Assembly: GCA_027345905.1 (NCBI GenBank)
Contig: DAIETC010000085.1
Location: forward strand, 1 to 6,094
From: Kineosporiaceae bacterium
GTDB lineage: Bacteria; Actinomycetota; Actinomycetes; Actinomycetales; Angustibacteraceae
Reading direction: 5' to 3'
DNA: 6,094 bases
The position numbers and the translations under genes were made by a program. Of this stretch, positions 1 to 6,094 are shown piece by piece; within the stretch, counting starts at the first letter, position 1, and every line of letters starts with the position of its first letter. The notes below the pieces were generated by a model. The model did no database searches. It was not told the origin of the DNA and saw only the letters and a program-made list of their open reading frames with translations.

Positions 1-1810
1 TAGGCAGTGCGAACTCGAGATCAGCCCGACCGTCGACCGGGACGAGATCCGAGATTCGTTCTTCGTGTAGCTGGTCGTGTGCCCGAAGCTGCGCCCAGAG
101 CGCGTCGTCGGGCCAGTCGACGTCCGGTGGGCACCTGGCGACGATGTTCGAGTGGTGTTCGTCGACCCTGGCGATGGCGGCGTGCCAAGCCCCGGCGTCC
201 AGACCTTGCAGCGACACGCGAACCGTCCGGTCGAGGCGGGGGTCGCCGTGCATCACCTCGGCGTTGATGGTGCCGTTCCAGATCAGCACGTCCAGCGTGC
301 CGTCGTCGTGGCGGGTCGCCCAGGCCTGCACGAGCACGTCGGCGCCGTCACCGTCGACGCGGCTCGCCAGGACCTCGTTCCCCAGCTGCGCCGCGAGGTA
401 TGCGGCCCAGTACCGGGGTTTGCGCAAGTTGCCGACGCTCAGCAGCCCAAAGCCGTTGTGGAACAGCCGTGGCGGCCTGCCCAGCTCTTCGAAGTGGTCG
501 CTGACCACCCAGTACGCCAAGGCCGTCAGGCGCCCTTGGGCGGCCGCGTAGCCGCTCAGCACGAAGCAGGCTCCCAACACACCGTCGTGGATGGGGCCGA
601 AGTGGGTGTGGCCCACTCCCCACTCGGTCCACCAGATCTGCGTGTCGCTCATGCCGGCCCGTTCCAGGACGGGCCGAAAGTCCAGGGGGTGGTTGCCGTA
701 GGTGTGGGTGGACACGAAGTCCAGCGGGACGCCGGTTCGCCTCGCGTGCTCGACCAGCGCGTGCACCCATTCACTGGCCGCCGTTGCTGGGCCGCCGATG
801 CGAAGCCGCGGGTCGACGCTCTGCAGGGCGCGGGCAGACTCGTCGTACAGCCGCAGGTACTCATCCTTGGTGCCGGACCAGAACACGACGAGGTTTGGTT
901 CGTTCCAGACCTCGAAGGCCCAGCTCGCGACCTCGTCGATGCCGTACCTGGTGACGAGGTGCTGGGCCAGCTCCGTGACCAGGCGGCGCCACTGCGCCCA
1001 GTCCGCGGGTGGCGAGATGATGCCCCGGTAGGTGAACACGGTTTGCTGCGGGTCTCGGGCCATGGCCGCAGGCATGAACGACAGTTCCACCACCGGCCGG
1101 ATGCCCATGGCGAGCAGCCGGTCGTAGATCGCGTCGATCCGCTCGAAGTCGAACGTCAACTGTCCGTCGAGCTCTCGTCGGGCCACTTGGTTGTCGTCGT
1201 GCAAGATGGCATGCGCCCGGACGAGGTCGACGCCGAGTTCGTCGTGCGCCCGCTGCAGCGCGGCGGCGAACTCCTGCGCGATGTCGTGCCCGTTCTGCAC
1301 CTCGTCGATGCACAGCTGTGAGAGCCGTTCCGAGCCCACCATGTGCCACACCCGGTCGAGGCGGCCAACGACCGTGTCCGCGTCGATGCTGACAGTGACC
1401 GTGCCCGCGTCGCCCGTCCGCGTGCGGGACGTCACCGGCGCCGACCACTCGCCCGTCGCTCCGCCCTCACCTGCCGTCGCCGCCACGCGGTAGCGGTAGT
1501 CGACGCCATCGCTCAGCCCGGTGTCTGCGAAGACACACTGCGGGATGGCCGAGACGTCGCTACCGCCGTGGCTCAGCAGCACAGGTTCGCTCTGCGCGCC
1601 GTCGGCGCGTTCGATCAGGTAGCCGGCGGCGTCCGGGACCGCCGTCCAGGACAGCCGGACGTGCCCAACGGCAGGAACGGCCGCCAGGCCGGCCGGCGCC
1701 GGCAGGTCGATCGGCAACGCCGGCTGCGAAGGCTCCTCCAGCCGCCGGTAGATCCGCCGCTCCCAGTCCGAGCGCGCATCGCCGCCCGGCTGCTCGAGCG
1801 ACGAGGTCAT
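1..1810 (-). CDS. GH39 family glycoside hydrolase, beta-xylosidase-like (C-terminus cut by window edge)
   Basis: Reading leftward from ATG at 1810, the frame stays open for 603 codons to the window edge. The family is glycoside hydrolase 39, mostly retaining beta-xylosidases that release xylose from the non-reducing end of xylo-oligosaccharides. Residues about 37-131 look like a fibronectin-III-type beta domain (VRLSW, GYLIERAD, YRYRVAA). The (beta/alpha)8 catalytic domain follows from about 138. Glu304 in FEVWNEPN is the expected acid/base and Glu396 in WWTEWG the expected nucleophile. DFVSTHTYG (364-372), LAYWVVSDHFEE (431-442) and FHNGFGLL (450-457) are further family landmarks. The last visible residues (LEFALP) match the final beta strand, so I estimate about 20 residues are missing. 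There is no signal peptide, so the enzyme is probably cytoplasmic. CGGAG (1822-1818) lies 7 nt before the start. The ATG overlaps the repressor stop (ATGA), implying translational coupling. The family is secure; xylose specificity is inferred, since other GH39 members act on other glycosides. Confidence 0.88.
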   Translation of the reverse strand, partial: MTSSLEQPGGDARSDWERRIYRRLEEPSQPALPIDLPAPAGLAAVPAVGHVRLSWTAVPDAAGYLIERADGAQSEPVLLSHGGSDVSAIPQCVFADTGLSDGVDYRYRVAATAGEGGATGEWSAPVTSRTRTGDAGTVTVSIDADTVVGRLDRVWHMVGSERLSQLCIDEVQNGHDIAQEFAAALQRAHDELGVDLVRAHAILHDDNQVARRELDGQLTFDFERIDAIYDRLLAMGIRPVVELSFMPAAMARDPQQTVFTYRGIISPPADWAQWRRLVTELAQHLVTRYGIDEVASWAFEVWNEPNLVVFWSGTKDEYLRLYDESARALQSVDPRLRIGGPATAASEWVHALVEHARRTGVPLDFVSTHTYGNHPLDFRPVLERAGMSDTQIWWTEWGVGHTHFGPIHDGVLGACFVLSGYAAAQGRLTALAYWVVSDHFEELGRPPRLFHNGFGLLSVGNLRKPRYWAAYLAAQLGNEVLASRVDGDGADVLVQAWATRHDDGTLDVLIWNGTINAEVMHGDPRLDRTVRVSLQGLDAGAWHAAIARVDEHHSNIVARCPPDVDWPDDALWAQLRAHDQLHEERISDLVPVDGRADLEFALP

Positions 1811-2850
1811 GACGTGGCTCCGGCTCTGACTCGAGCGCCACAGCCGCAGCTGCGTCGCAGGACGACTTCGGTCGAGAGCAGCACCGCCCGTCGGGCGCCA
1901 TCAGGCTCGGCGACCCGCTCGAACAGCAGCCGCACCGCTTGCTCGCCGAGGTCGCGCATGGGTTGACGCACGGTGGTCAGGGCGGGGCGAACGTGCCGCG
2001 CCGCTGCGATGTCGTCGAACCCGGCGATGGCCATCTGGGCCGGGACGGGTATCCGGGCACGGCGCAGCGTGCTCAACGCGCCGATCGCCATCTGGTCGTT
2101 CGCAAAGACGACAGCTTCCGGGGGGCGCGGGGCGCGAAGAATCTCGTGCATGGCCAGCTCGCCACCGGACTCGGTGAAGCCACCCAGAGCCGCGGGAGCC
2201 TCGGGGATCGAGAGGCCGGCCTCTTTCAGAGCGTCACGGAATCCGGCGAATCGCTCCATGGAGTCCGGGGCGCGTTGCACACCGCCGACGAACGCGAGCT
2301 CGCGGTAGCCGTGACCCACGATCAGGTGGCTGGTAATCGCTCGGGCCCCGCCGCGGTTGTCGGCGGCGACGCCATCCATCCCACGATGGGCCGCCCGATC
2401 GGCCAGCAGGACCACGGGCACGCTGCGGCCGATCTGGTCCAGATCGCGCTTGGACAAGCTGCCCGCGAGGACGACGAGACCGTCGACCTTGCTGGCCACG
2501 GAGAAGACCAGGTCGCGCCCGGTCGCACACCGGCTACCCGCGATCAGGACCGCGTCGCCCATCGCGGTCGCCGCGCGCTCGGCGCCACGGATGATCTGGT
2601 CGAAGTAGAGCGGCGAGTCCTGGCCCGGTTCGTCGGTGTTGTCCAGATCGGGGAAGATCAGCCCGACGATGCCGGTGCGTCGCGAGGCCAGGCCGCGGGC
2701 CGAACCGCTCGGCACCCAGGCCAGCTCGCCGGCCGCCGCAAGCACGCGCTCACGCGTGGCCGCCGAGAAGCCGGTGCCGCCCTTCATGACGCGAGACACC
2801 GTGGCGGTAGAGACCCCGCTGCGGCGCGCAACATGGTAGATCGTCGCCAT
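1807..2850 (-). CDS. LacI-family transcriptional repressor
   Basis: This 347-residue protein has the usual length and layout of a LacI/GalR repressor. The N-terminal helix-turn-helix spans about residues 3-24 (IYHVARRSGVSTATVSRVM). The hinge is around 47-58 (PSGSARGLASRR), with Leu54 where family members insert a leucine into the central CG of the operator. A periplasmic-binding-protein-like effector domain follows from about 60 (GIVGLIFPDL, VDGLVVLAG, VVFANDQMAIGAL, IAGFDDI, LTTVRQP). The C-terminus ends in a Cys-rich RRSCGCG stretch. The start at 2850 is supported by GAAGGG (2861-2856) with a 5-nt spacer. The stop overlaps the start of the GH39 gene by 4 bp, so the two are almost certainly one transcript. 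Palindromic sites with a central CG sit just upstream, which suggests autorepression as well as control of the glycosidase. The inducer cannot be read from sequence; a xylose-containing oligosaccharide is the obvious guess from the neighbour. Confidence 0.95.
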   Translation of the reverse strand: MATIYHVARRSGVSTATVSRVMKGGTGFSAATRERVLAAAGELAWVPSGSARGLASRRTGIVGLIFPDLDNTDEPGQDSPLYFDQIIRGAERAATAMGDAVLIAGSRCATGRDLVFSVASKVDGLVVLAGSLSKRDLDQIGRSVPVVLLADRAAHRGMDGVAADNRGGARAITSHLIVGHGYRELAFVGGVQRAPDSMERFAGFRDALKEAGLSIPEAPAALGGFTESGGELAMHEILRAPRPPEAVVFANDQMAIGALSTLRRARIPVPAQMAIAGFDDIAAARHVRPALTTVRQPMRDLGEQAVRLLFERVAEPDGARRAVLLSTEVVLRRSCGCGARVRAGATS

Positions 2851-2876
2851 TGACGCCCTTCTGGATGCAGAACTAC

Positions 2877-2888
2877 GTAAGCGCTGTC
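2877..2888. promoter_or_regulatory. Second LacI-type operator, imperfect (O1, proximal to repressor gene)
   Basis: GTAAGCGCTGTC matches the perfect central palindrome at 10 of 12 positions, keeping the left half and the central CG. Its centre is 16 bp from that of the central site, on the side nearer the repressor start. It is probably a weaker site bound cooperatively with the others. Confidence 0.5.
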
Positions 2889-2892
2889 CTCA

Positions 2893-2904
2893 GTAAGCGC
2901 TTAC
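2893..2904. promoter_or_regulatory. LacI-type operator, perfect palindrome (central site O2)
   Basis: GTAAGCGCTTAC is a perfect 12-bp palindrome with a central CG, the usual form of operators bound by LacI-family proteins with a hinge leucine. It lies about 43 bp upstream of the repressor start. The binding protein is inferred to be the adjacent LacI-family repressor. Confidence 0.75.
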
Positions 2905-2931
2905 GTAAGCACTTCCAACGGGGTACGTCAA
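2903..2931 (-). promoter_or_regulatory. Candidate promoter for the repressor-glycosidase pair
   Basis: On the minus strand, TTGACG (2931-2926) is a good -35 match. A 17-bp spacer leads to TTACGT (2908-2903), which is a poor -10 and falls inside the operator cluster. Overlap of the -10 and start region with three operators is what autorepression would require. The -35 is convincing; the -10 assignment is uncertain. Confidence 0.35.
2905..2916. promoter_or_regulatory. Third LacI-type operator, imperfect (O3, distal)
   Basis: GTAAGCACTTCC matches the central palindrome at 10 of 12 positions and directly abuts it, centre to centre 12 bp. The central CG is CA here, so affinity may be lower. It overlaps the predicted promoter -10 zone. 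Confidence 0.45.
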
Positions 2932-2954
2932 GACCTTGAGGCAGATGACCTGGC

Positions 2955-4631
2955 TCAGTCTCGCGTGAGCTTGCGGTACGTGACCCGGTGCGGCCGGGCC
3001 GCGTCGGCACCGAGCCGGTCGAGCTTGTTGGCCTCGTAAGAGTCGAAGTTCCCCTCGAACCAGTACCACTTCGCCGGGTTCGCGTCGTCTCCCTCGTAGG
3101 CCAGGATGTGCGTCGCCACGCGGTCGAGGAACCACCGGTCGTGGCTGATGACGACGGCGCAGCCGGGAAACTCCAGCAGTGCGTTCTCCAGCGAACCCAG
3201 CGTCTCGACGTCCAGGTCGTTCGTCGGTTCGTCCAGCAAGAGCAGGTTGCCCCCCTGCTTCAGCGTCAACGCCAGGTTCAGCCGGTTGCGCTCGCCACCG
3301 GACAGCACCCCTGCCGGCTTCTGCTGGTCGGGGCCCTTGAAACCGAACGTCGACACGTAGGCCCGAGAGGGAATCTCGGTGTTACCCACCTTGATGTGGT
3401 CCAAACCGTCCGACACGACCTCCCAGACGTTCTTCCCGGGGTCAATGCCACCTCGGGCCTGGTCGACGTACGAGATGCTGACCGTGTCACCGACCCGCAG
3501 CGAACCGTCGTCCACCGGTTCGAGACCCACGATCGCCTTGAACAGCGTGGTCTTCCCCACGCCGTTGGGGCCGATGACACCAACGATGCCGTTGCGAGGC
3601 AACGTAAACGACAGGCCGTCGATGAGGATCCGATCGCCGAACCCCTTCTTCAGACGGTCGGCCTCGATGACCACGTTGCCGAGTCTTGGGCCGGCGGGAA
3701 TCGTGATCTCCTCGAAGTCGAGCTTTCGGGTGCGTTCGGCCTCGGTGGCCATCTCCTCGTAGCGGGTGAGCCGCGCCTTGGACTTGACCTGGCGGCCCTT
3801 GGCGTTCGAGCGCACCCACTCCAGCTCATCCTTGAGCCGGCGGGCCAGCTTGGCGTCCTTCTTGCCCTGGACCTGCAACCGTTCCTGCTTCTTCTCCAGG
3901 TACGTCGAGTAGTTGCCCTCGTAGGGGTACGCGCGGCCTCGGTCCAGCTCGAGGATCCATTCTGCGACGTTGTCGAGGAAGTACCGGTCGTGCGTGACCG
4001 CCAGGACGGCGCCGGCGTACTGGCCCAGGTGCTGTTCGAGCCACTGGACGCTCTCGGCGTCCAGATGGTTCGTGGGCTCGTCGAGCAACAGCAGGTCCGG
4101 CTTTTGCAGCAGCAGCTTGCACAGCGCGACCCGCCGCCGCTCCCCTCCGGACAGCACGCTCACGTCGGCATCTGGTGGCGGGCAGCGCAACGCATCCATC
4201 GCCTGCTCGAGCTGAGAGTCCAGGTCCCACGCGTCGGCCGCCTCGATCCGCTCCTGCAACTGGCTCATCTCCTGCATCAGCTCATCGCTGTAGTCGGTGG
4301 CGAGCAGCGCGGCGATCTCGTTGTAGCGGTCGAGCACCGTCTTGATCTCACCGGCCCCTTCCTCGACGTTGCCGAGCACCGTCTTGGACTCGTTGAGCGC
4401 CGGCTCTTGCGCGAGCATCCCGACCGTGTAGCCCGCGGCCAGGGTCGCGTCCCCGTTGGAGGGCTGGTCCAACCCGGCCATGATGCGCAGCACCGTCGAC
4501 TTGCCCGCACCGTTGGGGCCGACGACTCCGATCTTTGCGCCGGGCAGGAACGACAGCGTGACATCGTCGAGGATCACCTTGTCGCCGTGCGCCTTGCGGG
4601 TCTTGCGCATCGTGTAGATGAACTCAGCCAT
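2955..4631 (-). CDS. ettA: EttA, energy-dependent translational throttle protein (ABC-F ATPase)
   Basis: This 558-residue soluble protein has two ABC ATPase domains and no membrane segment, the ABC-F pattern, and its length is close to that of E. coli EttA. Domain 1 carries Walker A GPNGAGKST (38-46), signature LSGGE (160-164) and Walker B LLLLDEP with catalytic Glu185. Domain 2 carries GPNGVGKTT (354-362), LSGGE (443-447) and LLLLDEP with Glu468. Residues about 95-140 form the EttA-type arm insertion, and the charged helical stretch about 243-305 is the interdomain linker that contacts the P-site tRNA in the family. EttA binds the ribosomal E site and gates the start of elongation according to energy status. 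All catalytic motifs are intact. The start gives the expected MAEFIYTMRK N-terminus. No Shine-Dalgarno is seen, which may mean a leaderless message. It lies 43 nt downstream of ssb on the same strand. Confidence 0.95.
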   Translation of the reverse strand: MAEFIYTMRKTRKAHGDKVILDDVTLSFLPGAKIGVVGPNGAGKSTVLRIMAGLDQPSNGDATLAAGYTVGMLAQEPALNESKTVLGNVEEGAGEIKTVLDRYNEIAALLATDYSDELMQEMSQLQERIEAADAWDLDSQLEQAMDALRCPPPDADVSVLSGGERRRVALCKLLLQKPDLLLLDEPTNHLDAESVQWLEQHLGQYAGAVLAVTHDRYFLDNVAEWILELDRGRAYPYEGNYSTYLEKKQERLQVQGKKDAKLARRLKDELEWVRSNAKGRQVKSKARLTRYEEMATEAERTRKLDFEEITIPAGPRLGNVVIEADRLKKGFGDRILIDGLSFTLPRNGIVGVIGPNGVGKTTLFKAIVGLEPVDDGSLRVGDTVSISYVDQARGGIDPGKNVWEVVSDGLDHIKVGNTEIPSRAYVSTFGFKGPDQQKPAGVLSGGERNRLNLALTLKQGGNLLLLDEPTNDLDVETLGSLENALLEFPGCAVVISHDRWFLDRVATHILAYEGDDANPAKWYWFEGNFDSYEANKLDRLGADAARPHRVTYRKLTRD

Positions 4632-4637
4632 ACCCGC

Positions 4638-4643
4638 AGACTA
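4638..4643 (-). promoter_or_regulatory. Candidate -10 element for a leaderless ettA transcript
   Basis: TAGTCT fits the actinobacterial TANNNT -10 pattern and ends 6 nt before the ettA ATG. That places transcription start at or next to the A of ATG. No purine-rich Shine-Dalgarno precedes the ATG (the sequence is GCGGGT), as expected for a leaderless message. No clear -35 is visible, so this remains tentative. Confidence 0.3.
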
Positions 4644-4674
4644 TCGCCAGGGCGAGGGCCGGGACGTTGCTCGA

Positions 4675-5166
4675 TCAGCCCACCCGCTCGCCGGCCGGCA
4701 CCCGGTCGGCCGCCGAGACTTCGTCGGCACGTACCTCGTCGGCGCACACCGCGTTGGCCGCCGGTGCCGGCTTGGCGTAGCCATCGTTCGCCGCTTCCCG
4801 CGTCCAGTCTCGGGGCGGACGCGAGAAGGTCGCCCGGCCCCAGCGCAGATCGTGCCCCAGGGTGCGGACGACGAGATCGGCCTCGCGTCCGCTGCGCCCG
4901 TCCACCTCCCACTCCCGCATCGTCACGACGCCAGTGATCACGACGGGTTGACCCTTGACCAGGCTGGCCGCCGCGTTCAGGGCCAGGGTGTCGAAGCAGG
5001 CGACGTTCAGGAAGCTGGTGGGCCCATCGGCATAGCTGCCGTCGGGCTGGCGCTTTCGGGTGGTGGTGGCCAGCCGGAACGTCGTCCTTGGTTTACCGGT
5101 ACTGCCCACCACGTGTTTCGGCTCGGTTGCCACGTTCCCGCTGACGCTCACGCTGATCTCACCCAC
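4675..5166 (-). CDS. ssb: Single-stranded DNA-binding protein paralogue (SsbB-like), GTG start
   Basis: The 163-residue product has one SSB-type OB fold at about residues 3-107: ISVSVSGNVATEP, KPRTTFRLATT, FLNVACFDTLALNAA, KGQPVVITGVV, ADLVVRTLGHDL. SSB tetramers coat single-stranded DNA during replication, repair and recombination. The C-terminal tail (about 110-163) is Ala-rich with the near-repeat ADEVRADEV and ends in AGERVG. It lacks the acidic DDDIPF-like tip that recruits partners in the main SSB, so this is probably the secondary, SsbB-like paralogue rather than the replicative one. GTG at 5166 is chosen because AGGAGG (5176-5171) sits 4 nt upstream and the OB fold starts at once. The frame stays open back to a GTG at 5313 that overlaps the upstream stop (GTGA), but the added 49 residues resemble nothing in SSBs. 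ettA follows 43 nt downstream. Confidence 0.9.
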   Translation of the reverse strand: MGEISVSVSGNVATEPKHVVGSTGKPRTTFRLATTTRKRQPDGSYADGPTSFLNVACFDTLALNAAASLVKGQPVVITGVVTMREWEVDGRSGREADLVVRTLGHDLRWGRATFSRPPRDWTREAANDGYAKPAPAANAVCADEVRADEVSAADRVPAGERVG

Positions 5167-5170
5167 GGTT

Positions 5171-5176
5171 CCTCCT
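5171..5176 (-). promoter_or_regulatory. Strong Shine-Dalgarno fixing the ssb start
   Basis: AGGAGG lies 4 nt before GTG at 5166. It decides in favour of the 163-residue SSB over a 212-residue reading from GTG at 5313. Confidence 0.8.
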
Positions 5177-5185
5177 GCCCGAAGC

Positions 5186-5202
5186 GCCGGCACTGTGCCG
5201 GC
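5186..5202. repeat. 17-bp perfect dyad upstream of the ssb ribosome-binding site
   Basis: GCCGGCAC-T-GTGCCGGC has two perfect 8-bp arms around one central base. It ends 9 bp before the Shine-Dalgarno of ssb. As DNA it could be an operator for a dimeric regulator. As RNA it would form a 6-bp GC stem with a 5-nt loop just before the ribosome-binding site. It could also be chance in GC-rich DNA, though two perfect 8-bp arms make that less likely. Confidence 0.5.
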
Positions 5203-5241
5203 CACCCGAGGATCAGCGCTGGTGTCACCCACCTGCCACCA

Positions 5242-5259
5242 CCACAGCAACATCTGTGG
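5242..5259. repeat. Inverted repeat in the GTPase-ssb gap
   Basis: CCACAG and CTGTGG are perfect 6-bp arms around a 6-base loop. It lies between the stop-codon hairpin and the 17-bp dyad. A stem this short is weak evidence alone; it is listed because it is the third dyad in 143 bp. Confidence 0.25.
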
Positions 5260-5288
5260 ACGCTGGGACGACGAGCCTGGCTGTGCAG

Positions 5289-5311
5289 GACCGGACAACC
5301 GGCGTCCGGTC
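5289..5311 (-). terminator. Hairpin at the GTPase stop codon, possible terminator
   Basis: GACCGGAC and GTCCGGTC are perfect 8-bp arms around a 7-base loop, beginning within the stop codon of the GTPase gene. No U-tract follows on the minus strand (CTGCACAG), so it is not a classical intrinsic terminator. In high-GC actinobacteria U-less hairpins at gene ends are common candidates for termination, attenuation or mRNA 3'-end protection. It would partly separate the GTPase transcript from ssb. Confidence 0.45.
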
Positions 5312-6094
5312 ACGTGCGCGTTCCGCGTGCCTTCTTGGCGCGCTCTCGCCGGTTGAGTTCACCCAGGCCCGCTGCGTCCAGGTGAGCGCGCGTCTCGCGA
5401 TGGTCGCGCAACACCGTCTCGACCGGCGCAAGGACTCGTTGCCGAGCGACCAGCTCGATCGATTGATGCAGGCGCCGACGTGCCCGGGCGGCACGCCGAC
5501 TCGCTCCGACGCCCGCCATGGCACGTACGACGAGCCCAAGGACCGCGCCCAGCAGCAGGCCGCCCACAGCCAGGAGGGTCGGGACGGGGAGGACGCCCAC
5601 GTAGGGCGTGCGCGGCTGCGGAAGCTGCAGCCATCCCGTGACGGCAACCGCGAGCAGCCAGCCCAGCCCGGCCGCGGCACTCACCGCCAGCACCGCCTGC
5701 ACGGCACCCAAGAAGCGCCACCACAGCGCGGTGCGCGTGCCCAGGTCGGTGCCGAGCACAGCCTGGTCGAGGGCGTCGGCGAGGTCCTCCCCGGGGGGGC
5801 CAGCAGCCGCCCGGGCCGCGTCCTGCCAGCGCACCGGTAGCCCCTGGCCAGCGCGTTCACCCACCCGTCGGGTAGCCAGCTCGACACGTGAGCGGTGCGC
5901 CGGCGTCGCCCGCGGCAGCGTCGTCTTGGCCATCCGGGGCAGGCTCGCCCTGCGCTGCGGGCCCAGCCTGAGCCGGCGCAGCGGGTCGGGTCGAAGGCGG
6001 CGGCCCCACCGGGTGACGGGCCAGCCCGCCATCCCGACGGCTGAGCGCAGGTAGTCGGCCTGCACCGCCTGGACGACGGCCGGCACCCCGGCGG
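5310..6094 (-). CDS. C-terminal part of a membrane-associated GTPase-family protein (YfjP/dynamin-like), partial
   Basis: The frame is open to the right edge, and the visible 260 residues end at TGA 5312-5310. An in-frame GTG at 6086 is probably internal. The fragment starts with a GTPase-like C-terminal region (AVGMAGWPVTRW, RLRPDPLRRLRLG). Two hydrophobic helices follow at about fragment residues 129-153 and 168-191, joined by a Pro-rich turn (LQLPQPRTPYVG). Then come a very basic stretch (SRRAARARRRLHQ), an amphipathic helix and a basic tail (RRERAKKARGTRT). This two-helix tail is the pattern I associate with actinobacterial YfjP-type or dynamin-like GTPases encoded just before ssb. The G domain lies outside the window, so GTPase identity is family inference, not seen directly. 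The role is probably at the inner face of the membrane. The ssb gene follows after 143 bp. Confidence 0.65.
   Translation of the reverse strand, partial: AGVPAVVQAVQADYLRSAVGMAGWPVTRWGRRLRPDPLRRLRLGPQRRASLPRMAKTTLPRATPAHRSRVELATRRVGERAGQGLPVRWQDAARAAAGPPGEDLADALDQAVLGTDLGTRTALWWRFLGAVQAVLAVSAAAGLGWLLAVAVTGWLQLPQPRTPYVGVLPVPTLLAVGGLLLGAVLGLVVRAMAGVGASRRAARARRRLHQSIELVARQRVLAPVETVLRDHRETRAHLDAAGLGELNRRERAKKARGTRT

Noticed and set aside
77..1321. Long plus-strand open frame (414 codons)
   Set aside because: It is the antisense shadow of the GH39 gene, whose catalytic motifs are read on the minus strand.
1939..2853. Plus-strand open frame of 304 codons
   Set aside because: It lies opposite the LacI-family gene and has no family features or credible ribosome-binding site.
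2928..2939. TCAAG-AC-CTTGA inverted repeat just after ettA, considered as a terminator
   Set aside because: Arms are only 5 bp with a 2-base centre, there is no GC-rich stem or U-tract, and it overlaps the candidate -35 of the repressor promoter.
4140..4631. Antibiotic-resistance type ABC-F (ribosomal protection) as an alternative for ettA
   Set aside because: The N-terminus, overall length, arm region and short linker match EttA. Resistance ABC-Fs usually have a longer interdomain linker.
2988..4937. Very long plus-strand open frame (649 codons) opposite ettA and part of ssb
   Set aside because: It is antisense to a clear EttA with intact motifs. In GC-rich DNA the complementary frame is often stop-free. 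The translation shows no recognisable domain.
5167..5313. N-terminal extension of ssb from GTG 5313, overlapping the GTPase stop as GTGA
   Set aside because: The added 49 residues are low-complexity and unlike SSB, and a strong AGGAGG directs initiation at GTG 5166. The overlap geometry is noted but is probably chance.

Overview
The window is visibly GC-rich and tightly packed, and every gene I can support lies on the minus strand. GTG starts, strong third-position G/C bias and the gene families present (a SsbB-like single-stranded DNA-binding protein, EttA, and a soluble GH39 xylosidase with an N-terminal Fn3-like domain) point to a high-GC Gram-positive actinobacterium. I cannot name the genus.

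Layout in transcription order (right to left): (1) 6092-5310, the C-terminal part of a membrane-anchored GTPase-family protein cut by the right edge. (2) A 143-bp gap with three perfect inverted repeats. (3) 5166-4675, a short SSB paralogue starting at GTG. (4) 4631-2955, EttA, an ABC-F ATPase that acts on the ribosome. (5) A 104-bp gap with a candidate promoter and three clustered LacI-type operator sites. (6) 2850-1807, a LacI-family repressor. (7) 1810 to the left edge, a GH39 beta-xylosidase-like glycosidase whose start overlaps the repressor stop by 4 bp and which lacks only its extreme C-terminus.

The window therefore holds two units. The right half is a housekeeping cluster (GTPase, SSB, EttA) linked to membrane, DNA and ribosome functions. 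The left half is a small sugar-utilisation module in which a repressor and its presumed target enzyme are translationally coupled and probably share one autoregulated promoter. A xylo-oligosaccharide or another small glycoside would release the repressor and induce both. No transporter for that sugar is in view.

I see no RNA genes, mobile elements, CRISPR arrays or phage genes. No gap between genes exceeds 150 bp. I found no convincing evidence of an undescribed system. The most informative non-coding signals are the triple operator, the dyads before ssb and a possible leaderless start for ettA.
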